From HGM05232 sp036661515 (GTDB taxonomy: Bacteria; Bacteroidota; Bacteroidia; Bacteroidales; Muribaculaceae): a DNA stretch of 13,858 nt. Below the pieces are notes generated by a model. The model was not told the origin of the DNA and ran no database searches. It saw only the letters and a list, made by a program, of their open reading frames with translations. The position numbers and the translations under genes were made by a program. This document shows positions 7,506-13,858 of the stretch, in pieces (within the stretch, counting starts at the first letter, position 1; every line of letters starts with the position of its first letter). The stretch spans positions 1-13,858 of the forward strand of contig JAVWYO010000050.1 of the NCBI GenBank assembly GCA_036661515.1, read 5' to 3'.

Positions 7506-8297
7506 ATGACACTTGAAATACTTATATGCACAATAAAAGATGGAATTAATCGTGCAACGAATGTAATTTTACCACCTACACATAATGTAAAATATCTTAT
7601 CTCTTGGCAATCGCCTAATGGCGAAATCCCAGAAGAATTGAAGCGTGACGACATAAAAGTGATTACTATGCAGGAAAAAGGGCTGAGTCGTAATCGTAAC
7701 AATGCTATTGATAATGCCTCTGGTGATATTTGCCTTATTGCTGATGACGATTTGAAATACAATCCAATGCACTTATCTAAAATCATTGAGATTTTTGAAG
7801 CTCACCCCACAGTACAATTAGCAACATTTAAATACACATCTGGAGCCGAACAAAAGTGGTATCCTTCCTATTCATTCGACTTACGACAAATGCCACGCAA
7901 TTATTATGTGTCTTCAATAGAAATTGCTTTTCGGCTGAGTGCCGTGAAAGGGAAAATTGCATTTAATGAATTATTTGGAATAGGTGCTCCGGTTCTTGGT
8001 GCTGGAGAAGAGGAAATGTTTATTCTTGATGCGTTAAAAAAAGAGATACACTGCATGTATTTCCCACTTGAAATAGTGCGACATAATGGAGCTTCAACAA
8101 CAAATAAGAATACTGCCAACCCATCTGTCCTTATGGCGCGTGGCGCTTATTCTTGGCGTAGATTCCCACATACGTGTCGCTTGCGCGCTATTATAATTGC
8201 TTGGCGACTTCATAAGTACAATAATGTTGAGTTCTTGCATGCTTTTCATTATACATTGAAGGGCATATCTTATGCTAAGCACTATGTAAAAAGTTAA
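7506..8297 (+). CDS. GT-A glycosyltransferase, family 2-like
   Basis: The 263-residue protein has the small GT-A domain plan. An opening strand LEILICTIKDGINRA and a short mid segment YLISWQSP come first. GLSRNRNNAID (59-69) corresponds to the family GLSxARNxG helix. ICLIADDDLKY (75-85) carries the metal-binding acidic cluster D80-D82, and GAGEEEMFI marks the late acidic motif corresponding to GGGEDxD of relatives. The N terminus is shorter than in classic GT2 enzymes and lacks the usual VDDxSxD segment, so it is a diverged member. The start ATG is preceded by AT-rich bases with no Shine-Dalgarno site, 15 bp after the GT-B gene. The stop codon lies inside the start of the following terminator hairpin. 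It probably works on the same glycan as its neighbours; this is inference from linkage. Confidence 0.8.
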   Translation: MTLEILICTIKDGINRATNVILPPTHNVKYLISWQSPNGEIPEELKRDDIKVITMQEKGLSRNRNNAIDNASGDICLIADDDLKYNPMHLSKIIEIFEAHPTVQLATFKYTSGAEQKWYPSYSFDLRQMPRNYYVSSIEIAFRLSAVKGKIAFNELFGIGAPVLGAGEEEMFILDALKKEIHCMYFPLEIVRHNGASTTNKNTANPSVLMARGAYSWRRFPHTCRLRAIIIAWRLHKYNNVEFLHAFHYTLKGISYAKHYVKS

Positions 8298-8332
8298 AAA
8301 GTGTCTTATCTACCAGATAAAACACTTTTTTT
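8296..8332. terminator. Bidirectional rho-independent terminator between the GT operon and HU
   Basis: Bases 8299-8311 pair with 8315-8327, a 13-bp stem with one internal C-A mismatch and a 3-base loop ACC. It is flanked by A residues on the left and seven T residues (8326-8332) on the right, so it can stop transcription in both directions. The stop codon of the glycosyltransferase (8295-8297) abuts and overlaps its left edge. It fits the convergent arrangement with HU. Confidence 0.8.
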
Positions 8333-8340
8333 AAAATCCA

Positions 8341-8376
8341 CCTCGCGTGCGAGGCGATATTTTTCCCTAAAAATAT
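8341..8376 (-). terminator. Two further hairpins just after the HU gene
   Basis: Bases 8341-8354 form a GC-rich inverted repeat, CCTCGC-GT-GCGAGG. Bases 8357-8376 form an AT-only stem of 8 bp around a CCCT loop. Read on the minus strand they come 2-38 bp after the HU stop codon. The GC-rich stem is followed by TGGATTTT, a weak U tract, so it may be the first HU terminator or an mRNA 3'-stabilising structure, with the bidirectional hairpin at 8296-8332 as back-up. Confidence 0.45.
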
Positions 8377-8378
8377 GC

Positions 8379-8651
8379 TTATTTAACTTTTTCGTTAAGA
8401 TCAGAGCCAGCTTTGAATTTAACTGCATTTTTAGCAGGAATTTCAATTTTTGCTTTAGTCTTAGGATTGATACCTGTGCGAGCGTTTTTCTTAGTTACAG
8501 AAAAAGTTCCAAAACCAATAAGAGCTACTTTGTCTCCTTTTGATAGAGCACAAGCAATAGCACCAATTGTTGCATCTAATGATGCCTTGGCATCAACTTT
8601 TGTTAAATTTGCTTTTTCAGCAATAGCATTAACCAATTCAGTTTTGTTCAT
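8379..8651 (-). CDS. HU family DNA-binding protein
   Basis: HU is a small homodimeric nucleoid protein that bends DNA and supports replication, repair and gene regulation. The 90-residue length is standard. It begins MNKTELVNAIAEKANLTK, the helical dimerisation region. The signature region around residues 46-60 (IGFGTFSV, then ARTGINPKT) leads to the DNA-wrapping arms, including INPKTKAKIEIPA with the conserved arm-tip Pro that intercalates into DNA. The end is KFKAGSDLNEKVK. It is the canonical non-sequence-specific HU type rather than IHF, as far as can be judged. It is a single-gene unit, with its own promoter and convergent terminators. No Shine-Dalgarno sequence precedes the ATG; the leader is AT-rich, as is common in highly expressed Bacteroidota genes. 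Confidence 0.96.
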   Translation of the reverse strand: MNKTELVNAIAEKANLTKVDAKASLDATIGAIACALSKGDKVALIGFGTFSVTKKNARTGINPKTKAKIEIPAKNAVKFKAGSDLNEKVK

Positions 8652-8691
8652 AATGAAATAAAATTTTAGATTTATGGTACATACATTGCCA

Positions 8692-8722
8692 CAAATATAT
8701 AAGTTTCTCGCTTAAAATCAAA
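8692..8722 (-). promoter_or_regulatory. Consensus Bacteroidota promoter for HU
   Basis: On the minus strand a TTTG -33 box (8719-8722) is followed by exactly 19 bp and a TATATTTG -7 box (8692-8699). Both match the Bacteroidota primary sigma factor consensus TTTG-N19-21-TAnnTTTG. The leader to the HU ATG is about 35 nt. This is the strongest promoter in the window, fitting an abundant protein. Confidence 0.8.
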
Positions 8723-8805
8723 CAAGATTACTAAAAAAATGCCTTTTATTTGATAAAAAGTACGGTTCCGACCTATTTCTGGTAAAATAAGCCATTATTT
8801 TTGAT

Positions 8806-8813
8806 TAATTTTG
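8806..8813 (+). promoter_or_regulatory. Promoter -7 element of the rhomboid operon
   Basis: TAATTTTG fits TAnnTTTG. It lies 62 bp before the first rhomboid ATG, giving a leader of roughly 55 nt. No good TTTG -33 box is seen at the usual distance. The rest of 8723-8875 holds no gene; the divergent HU promoter occupies its left part. Confidence 0.5.
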
Positions 8814-8875
8814 TCAAGTGATATGCTATTTATAGCAGGATATATTAAATAAAACAATAAATATAAAGGACTTAT

Positions 8876-9622
8876 ATGATACAGACAAGAGGCTCATTTT
8901 TAGATTCAATACCACCAGTAACTAAAAATATTATTATTATAAATCTATTAATGTGGCTGGCAAGCATTATTTTACCAAAAGCTCTTGGAATAGATTTAGT
9001 CAAGTTTTTAGGGTTACACTATTGGACTGCGTCCGATTTTAATCCGGCACAACTTGTTACATATATGTTCATGCACGATACTGGGAGTATTGCTCATGTG
9101 TTTTTCAATATGTTCTCGCTATTCATGTTTGGACGAATACTCGAACAGGTGTGGGGAGGTAAACGATTCTTATTTTATTATATATCTACTGGCATTGGAG
9201 CAGCTCTTATTCAGGAATGCGTGTGGATGTTCACGATGATAAATGATTTTGCTCTTACCGACGGCTCTGGAATTGCTACTATGAAAGGTATTGAGGCTTT
9301 CAACTATGCTATATCGCATGGCATTAATGTAGAACCATTTTTTAATATGTTTATTACGGTTGGTGCATCAGGGGCTGTTTTCGGCATTCTATTAGCATTT
9401 GGCATGATGTTTCCAAACATCCCTATGTATATTATGTTTATCCCAATACCTATAAAAGCTAAATATATGGTATTTGGATATGGTGCATTAGAATTACTAT
9501 TTGGCATGAGTGGTACAATGACGGGAATAGCACATTTTGCACACTTAGGAGGAATGTTATTTGGTATTATTATAATATTGTATTGGAAAAAGAAAGGAAT
9601 ATTAGGTGGCAACAATTTTTAA
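8876..9622 (+). CDS. Rhomboid family intramembrane serine protease 1
   Basis: This 248-residue inner-membrane protease cleaves transmembrane helices of other proteins. The Ser-His dyad is present: S165 in the GASG loop at the top of a helix (TVGASGAVFGILLAFG) and H223 in FAHLGGMLFG, with the G-rich packing face. The HVFFN motif (H74, N78) gives the oxyanion-stabilising residues. Hydrophobic segments run from about 17-34, 57-85, 98-122, 155-178, 195-212 and 217-236, the six-helix core. The roughly 40-residue stretch between the third and fourth helices (about 120-158) is long. The start is supported by an AAAGGA Shine-Dalgarno sequence 5 bp upstream, unusual for this phylum and window. It overlaps the second rhomboid gene by 17 bp. 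Substrates are unknown. Confidence 0.92.
   Translation: MIQTRGSFLDSIPPVTKNIIIINLLMWLASIILPKALGIDLVKFLGLHYWTASDFNPAQLVTYMFMHDTGSIAHVFFNMFSLFMFGRILEQVWGGKRFLFYYISTGIGAALIQECVWMFTMINDFALTDGSGIATMKGIEAFNYAISHGINVEPFFNMFITVGASGAVFGILLAFGMMFPNIPMYIMFIPIPIKAKYMVFGYGALELLFGMSGTMTGIAHFAHLGGMLFGIIIILYWKKKGILGGNNF
9593..9598 (+). promoter_or_regulatory. Shine-Dalgarno site that decides the GTG start of rhomboid 2
   Basis: AAAGGA lies seven bases before the GTG at 9606 and inside the coding end of rhomboid 1. Few genes in this window have such a site, so it favours the GTG start and translational coupling over the internal ATG codons at 9654 and 9660. Confidence 0.55.
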
Positions 9623-10508
9623 TAACATAAGATTAAAGTTTGGGCTAAGCCCGATGTTGATGAAAATTATTTTTATCAACATCGCTGTATTTATATCTCT
9701 ACGTATAGTATCTATCATTTTCACGCTTTTTGTCTTCGAATCTAAGTCGGCAATTCAGTGGATAGAACTTCCGGCAAGTCTTGAAAATCTGCTATCTCAG
9801 CCTTGGTCGTTGATAACATACATGTTTGCTCAGTACGATATACTGCACATCCTTTTCAATATGCTTTGGCTATACTGGTTTGGCTCTATTTTCATGTCTT
9901 ATTTCACTCAAAAACAACTATTAGGACTATATCTGTTAGGAGGATTTGGTGGAGCCATATTATATATTTTGGCATATAACATTTTCCCTTATTTTGCTCC
10001 AGCTATTAATGACTCATATATGCTTGGTGCATCGGCTTCTGTTATAGCCATCGTCGTGGCAACAGCTATGCGAGCCCCCGATTATAAGATTGGTTTGCTA
10101 TTCCTTGGCGCAGTATCGCTAAAATGGATAGCAATTTTCACCATCTCAATTGATATATTAAGTGTCGATTCTGCTAATGCGGGAGGGCACATTGCACATA
10201 TTGGAGGTGCTTTAATAGGTGTATTATATGCTATTTCTTTCAAAAAGGGTGTTGATATAACTAATTGGATTAATAAAATTTGTGATAAAATAGTTTTGCT
10301 GTTTACTCGTCCTTCAAAATATCAATTTTCTAATAAAAATAAGAATAAATACACATATTCGGCACCGAAGTCTAACAATGAAAATACTATGACATCAGCT
10401 GATATGGACGCTATGAATATTATACTTGATAAGATAAAGAAGTCGGGATATTCATCGCTGTCGGCCGACGAAAAGAAAAAACTATTTGATGTAAGTAAGA
10501 AGAAATAA
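9606..10508 (+). CDS. Rhomboid family intramembrane serine protease 2 with DUF6576-like C terminus
   Basis: This 300-residue rhomboid paralogue follows and overlaps the first. The start is GTG at 9606, supported by AAAGGA seven bases upstream and by an N terminus (MATIFNNIRLKF) like that of other Bacteroidota second rhomboids; the next ATG at 9654 would cut into the first helix. The HILFN motif (H81, N85) and catalytic H198 (HIAHIGG) are present. The nucleophile loop reads GASAS (141-145), so S143 has Ala instead of the usual following Gly. Q76 stands where the first protein has a His. After the membrane core comes a charged linker (about 235-262). The last 40 residues (MDAMNIILDKIKKSGYSSL, then SADEKKKLFDVSKKK) match what I recall as DUF6576, a cytosolic tail. 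It may be active or have altered specificity. Confidence 0.9.
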   Translation: MATIFNNIRLKFGLSPMLMKIIFINIAVFISLRIVSIIFTLFVFESKSAIQWIELPASLENLLSQPWSLITYMFAQYDILHILFNMLWLYWFGSIFMSYFTQKQLLGLYLLGGFGGAILYILAYNIFPYFAPAINDSYMLGASASVIAIVVATAMRAPDYKIGLLFLGAVSLKWIAIFTISIDILSVDSANAGGHIAHIGGALIGVLYAISFKKGVDITNWINKICDKIVLLFTRPSKYQFSNKNKNKYTYSAPKSNNENTMTSADMDAMNIILDKIKKSGYSSLSADEKKKLFDVSKKK

Positions 10509-11641
10509 TGAAACGAAAGATAGAAAAAAACAATATATTAGGAATTTTTAAAATTATTGGAATAGCACTAAATATAGTGTTATCACTGATTATGATAATC
10601 TCGGCTTATAGTGGATATGTTAATCCTCTACAAGATTCAAAATTTGCAGTACTTGGAATGTGCTTCCCTATATTATTGATTATTGTTATAACACTATTGA
10701 TAATATGGCTATGTCTAAGGCAATGGAAAATCGCAATAACGAGCTTTATTTCACTGATAATATGCGCAGGACCTATCCTTACCATTTCTCCTTTAAATTT
10801 CTTTTCTCACACAATCAGTGCAAGTGAAAAGGAAAATGCGTTTAGACTTCTTACCTATAATATTATGAACTTTGATGATTTTGAAGTAGGCAAGTCTGAT
10901 GAAAACAATCGTACGATTCAATATATATTTGACACTGATGCCGATTTTGTATGCTTGCAGGAATGTTTCGATTTAGCGCCTTCAAAAGATTACAAAGTTA
11001 CCGCACCTCAACTAAAGAACTTATTTAGCAAATATAAATATCACGTTGTGGGAGGTCGTGATGTCGCTTTTCTCTCAAAAACACCAATAGACACTCTCAA
11101 CATTAAAGCACCTCAGGTCGAAGGCTGTGGCGTTGCTGCATATCGAGTGACAGTAAATGAAAAGCCTATTACAATAGTCAACGTTCATCTCGAATCTATT
11201 GGACTCACGTTGAACGACAAGGAATTATATATGAACATCACAAAAATAGGAACAGAGGATATCGATATAGATGATGCTAAATCTAAAATAAAAAGAGTGA
11301 GATACGAATTACTTTCAAAACTCGCTATGGCTTTTAGGCAACGTTCACGACAGGCTCAGGCAATAAGGCGTTTCCTTAATAAAATAGACGGTACCGTAAT
11401 TTTGTGTGGCGATTTTAATGATACACCCGATTCATATTCTTATCGTACTATAAAAGGTAATATGAATGATGCTTATGTTGAATGTGGTTTTGGACCTACA
11501 ATAACTTATCATGACAACCGTTTTTACTTTAAGATAGATCATGTCTTTTATCAAGGGAATATTGAGGCTACTAATATTATTCGAGGTAATATATCAAGCT
11601 CCGACCATTATCCGCTGTTGACGACATTTGTCCTAAAATAA
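10508..11641 (+). CDS. Membrane-anchored endonuclease/exonuclease/phosphatase (EEP) family protein
   Basis: The 377-residue protein joins an N-terminal membrane part to a DNase I-like hydrolase domain. Hydrophobic segments lie at about 12-35, 46-70 and 76-98. The EEP domain spans about 110-377, with the metal and catalytic residues N118 (LLTYNIMNFDD), E152 (CLQEC), H227 (VNVHLES), D302 and N304 (LCGDFNDTP), and D344 plus the D366-H367 pair (SSDHYPLLTTF). All are intact, so it is likely an active Mg-dependent phosphodiesterase. Substrate could be nucleic acid, phospholipid or another phosphoester and cannot be told. By topology the domain may face the periplasm. Its ATG overlaps the stop of rhomboid 2 as TAATG, so it belongs to that operon. 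Confidence 0.88.
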   Translation: MKRKIEKNNILGIFKIIGIALNIVLSLIMIISAYSGYVNPLQDSKFAVLGMCFPILLIIVITLLIIWLCLRQWKIAITSFISLIICAGPILTISPLNFFSHTISASEKENAFRLLTYNIMNFDDFEVGKSDENNRTIQYIFDTDADFVCLQECFDLAPSKDYKVTAPQLKNLFSKYKYHVVGGRDVAFLSKTPIDTLNIKAPQVEGCGVAAYRVTVNEKPITIVNVHLESIGLTLNDKELYMNITKIGTEDIDIDDAKSKIKRVRYELLSKLAMAFRQRSRQAQAIRRFLNKIDGTVILCGDFNDTPDSYSYRTIKGNMNDAYVECGFGPTITYHDNRFYFKIDHVFYQGNIEATNIIRGNISSSDHYPLLTTFVLK

Positions 11642-11674
11642 TGAATTTGAAATAAATTTAAATATATAGTAATT

Positions 11675-13792
11675 ATGAAAACAAAATTATTAGCTGTGGT
11701 GGCTGGATGTGCCGCAGGTCTTATAACTTTAACTACAAGTTGTATGAAAAATGAAACAAAAAATCCATTTATGGAGACCTATACGACTGAGTATGGAATC
11801 CCGCCTTTCGATAAAATAAAGTATGAACATTATATGCCAGCTATAAAAGAGGGCATCGTTCAACACAAAAAAGAAATATCTGCCATTATAAATAATCCTG
11901 ATACTCCGTCTTTCGACAACACTATTCTCGCAATGGACACGTCGGGCGTGCTTCTTGGAAAGGTATCGCTTGTTTTTGGAGCTCTTAGCGAGTCGATGAA
12001 TAGCCCCGAAATGGAGAAGATTGCCGAAGTGGCATATCCTATGCTATCTGCTCATGCCGATGAAATATCGATGAACGATACTCTATTTCAACGCGTAAAA
12101 AAGCTATATGAAACTAAAGATTCTATGGGACTTAACAACGCCCAAGTGCGCTTACTTGAAAAAACGTATAAAGGGTTTGTTCGCAATGGTGCTTTGCTTT
12201 CTCCTGAACTAAAAGACTCTTTGAAACAAATCAATCAACAATTATCAACACTTAACTTGAAATATAGTAGCAATATACTTAAAGAAACAAATCAATGGGA
12301 ACTTGTTGTTGATAAAAAAGAAGACCTTGCCGGACTTCCTGCTTCAAGCATTGCCGTAGCTGCCGATGAGGCTAAAGCTCGCGGTAAAGAGGGCAAATGG
12401 GTGTTTACACTTCATTCTTCAAGCCGATTACCTCTATTGACATACGCCGATAGTCGTGAACTTCGCGAAAAAATGTACAAGGGATACACAAGCCTTGCAA
12501 GTAATAAAAATGAATTTAATAATTCAAAACTGATAAACGAAATCGTTAAGCTACGTGCTAAGAAAGCTACAATTCTTGGCTTTGACTCTTTTGCTGCTTA
12601 TCAAATGGATAATGTAATGGCTAAGACGGTTGAAGCCGCCGAAGGACTCCTAAAACAATTGTGGGTGCCTGCAATAGCTAAGGTTAAGGAAGAAGTTGCT
12701 GATATGCAAAAATGTGCCAACGACAATGGTGGTAAATTCACTATTGAACCTTGGGATTATTATTACTATGCCGAAAAAGTAAAAAAACAAAAGTTTGACA
12801 TCAACGAAGATGATGTACGTCCTTATTTCCAATTAGATAGCGTTCGTAATGGTCTTTTCTATATGGCAAAACAACTTTATGGAATAACATTCACCGAGAT
12901 GACAAACGCTCCTAAATATCACCCCGACGTGAAAGTTTATGACGTGAAAGATGCTAAGGGCGAACATGTAGCGGTATATATGACCGATTATTTCCCTCGT
13001 GAAAGTAAACGTCAAGGTGCATGGATGAGTGTGTTTAAAGAGGCTTCAAACATTGATGGAAAGAATGAAAGACCTATCGTTTATAATGTTGGTAATTTCT
13101 CAAAGCCTACTGCCGACTCCCCTTCTTTATTGACTCTTGATGAAGTAGAAACAATGTTTCACGAATTTGGACATGGACTACACGGAATGTTAACACGAGC
13201 AATGTATAAAGGTCAAAGCGGAACAAATGTCGACCGCGACTTTGTCGAACTTCCTTCTCAGATTGATGAACATTGGGCTATGGAACCCGAATTATTGAAA
13301 AAGTATGCTAAGCATTATAAAACAGGTGTAGTTATCCCCGACTCGCTTATTCAAAAGTTAAATGCTGCTTCTAAATTCAATCAGGGCTTTGCTACAACAG
13401 AACTTGTTGGGGCAGCTTTACTTGATATTGAATGGCATAAGCTAAATGATGGAAAAGATGTCGATGCTATGGCTTTTGAAAAATCGATTGCTACAAAACT
13501 TGGACTTCCTAAAGAAGTACAATTCCGTTATCGCAGTCCTTATTTCAAGCACATCTTTGGTAGCGACCAATATGCTGCTGGATATTACACTTATTTATGG
13601 GCTGAAGTCCTTGATGCTGATGGATATGAATTATTCACAGAAAAAGGTATTTTTGACCCTGCAACTGCAAAATCTTATCGCGAAAATATCCTTGAAATGG
13701 GAGACAGCGAAGATCCCATGACACTATATATTAAGTTCCGCGGACAAGCGCCAACGGTAGACGCTTTACTCAAAAATCGTGGCTTAAAATAA
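11675..13792 (+). CDS. M3 family zinc metallopeptidase, predicted lipoprotein (Dcp-like)
   Basis: This 705-residue oligopeptidase probably removes dipeptides from short peptides. Zinc site: H496 and H500 with catalytic E497 in HEFGH, and E525 in DFVELPSQ, the 29-residue spacing seen in thimet oligopeptidase. The late substrate-binding region (AGYYTYLWAEVLDADGY) is intact. Length and architecture (helical N-terminal half, Peptidase_M3 domain from about residue 245) fit the dipeptidyl carboxypeptidase branch. Residues 1-22 form a signal peptide ending LTTSC, so C23 is a likely lipidation site. The next residues are MKNETK, without an acidic surface-export tract, so it may stay periplasmic-facing. 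The gene starts 33 bp after the EEP stop. A weak promoter is possible (GTTG, 21 bp, TGAATTTG at 11642-11649, one mismatch), otherwise it is read from the rhomboid operon. Confidence 0.93.
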   Translation: MKTKLLAVVAGCAAGLITLTTSCMKNETKNPFMETYTTEYGIPPFDKIKYEHYMPAIKEGIVQHKKEISAIINNPDTPSFDNTILAMDTSGVLLGKVSLVFGALSESMNSPEMEKIAEVAYPMLSAHADEISMNDTLFQRVKKLYETKDSMGLNNAQVRLLEKTYKGFVRNGALLSPELKDSLKQINQQLSTLNLKYSSNILKETNQWELVVDKKEDLAGLPASSIAVAADEAKARGKEGKWVFTLHSSSRLPLLTYADSRELREKMYKGYTSLASNKNEFNNSKLINEIVKLRAKKATILGFDSFAAYQMDNVMAKTVEAAEGLLKQLWVPAIAKVKEEVADMQKCANDNGGKFTIEPWDYYYYAEKVKKQKFDINEDDVRPYFQLDSVRNGLFYMAKQLYGITFTEMTNAPKYHPDVKVYDVKDAKGEHVAVYMTDYFPRESKRQGAWMSVFKEASNIDGKNERPIVYNVGNFSKPTADSPSLLTLDEVETMFHEFGHGLHGMLTRAMYKGQSGTNVDRDFVELPSQIDEHWAMEPELLKKYAKHYKTGVVIPDSLIQKLNAASKFNQGFATTELVGAALLDIEWHKLNDGKDVDAMAFEKSIATKLGLPKEVQFRYRSPYFKHIFGSDQYAAGYYTYLWAEVLDADGYELFTEKGIFDPATAKSYRENILEMGDSEDPMTLYIKFRGQAPTVDALLKNRGLK

Positions 13793-13810
13793 TAGCAATC
13801 GCCCCTTATT

Positions 13811-13858
13811 AACATTATGGCTTGTGACCTCCCTGGAGCGTCACAAGCCATAATTGTT
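13811..13858. terminator. Strong palindrome after the M3 peptidase gene, likely terminator
   Basis: Bases 13814-13828 pair perfectly with 13840-13854 (15 bp). The 11-base loop region can pair further as CTCC/GGAG with one bulged C. The flanking AAC and GTT can extend the stem past a single bulged T. It lies 21 bp after the M3 stop codon. Only TTGTT follows before the window ends, so a full T tract cannot be confirmed. It may serve both strands. Confidence 0.6.

Noticed and set aside
8298..8378. Possible small RNA or riboswitch between the glycosyltransferase and HU genes
   Set aside because: The structure is explained by terminators for two converging genes, and no promoter was found that would transcribe it separately.
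8301..8661. Plus-strand open frames over the HU gene
   Set aside because: They lie opposite a textbook HU gene with a consensus promoter and read through the terminator hairpins; no independent support.
1..13858. Mobile elements, defence systems, CRISPR arrays, toxin-antitoxin pairs
   Set aside because: No transposase, integrase, nuclease-helicase defence genes, short regularly spaced repeats or small paired genes were seen on either strand; the content is core-genome in type.

Overview
The window is AT-rich chromosomal DNA from a member of the Bacteroidota, most likely the order Bacteroidales. Four things point there: protein-level resemblance (ParE, CoaD, S41 peptidase, HU, paired rhomboids); the order parE-coaD-S41 peptidase; promoter elements of the TAnnTTTG type typical of the Bacteroidota primary sigma factor; and near absence of Shine-Dalgarno sequences. 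Genus cannot be told from what is visible. Eleven protein genes are supported, all apparently intact. No IS element, phage gene, CRISPR array or other mobile DNA was seen, and no stretch over 300 bases lacks a gene.

Layout from left to right. Positions 1-53 hold what looks like the 3' end of an RNA gene and its rho-independent terminator. Next is an ArgE-like M20 metallohydrolase (+), which converges with only 3 bp between stop codons on a minus-strand housekeeping block. That block, in transcription order, is parE (topoisomerase IV subunit B), coaD (phosphopantetheine adenylyltransferase, start overlapping the end of parE) and a membrane-anchored S41 C-terminal processing peptidase, which appears to have its own promoter. 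Upstream of parE is a small glycosyltransferase locus. One GT-A family 2 enzyme lies on the minus strand, divergent from a plus-strand pair made of a GT-B type enzyme and a second GT-A enzyme. This pair ends in a good terminator and converges on a minus-strand gene for the nucleoid protein HU, which has a textbook Bacteroidota promoter.

The right third is a plus-strand run that looks co-transcribed: rhomboid protease 1, rhomboid protease 2 (overlapping by 17 bp, GTG start, C-terminal DUF6576-like tail), a membrane-anchored endonuclease/exonuclease/phosphatase-fold protein (TAATG stop-start overlap), and after 33 bp a large M3 family zinc peptidase predicted to be an exported lipoprotein. A strong palindrome closes the window and probably acts as terminator.

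Functionally this is mostly core genome: DNA topology, CoA synthesis, envelope proteolysis, peptide degradation and surface glycan assembly. I found no convincing new defence, mobile or RNA-guided system. The parts least explained by known biology are the three-glycosyltransferase locus and the rhomboid-rhomboid-EEP-M3 envelope cluster.
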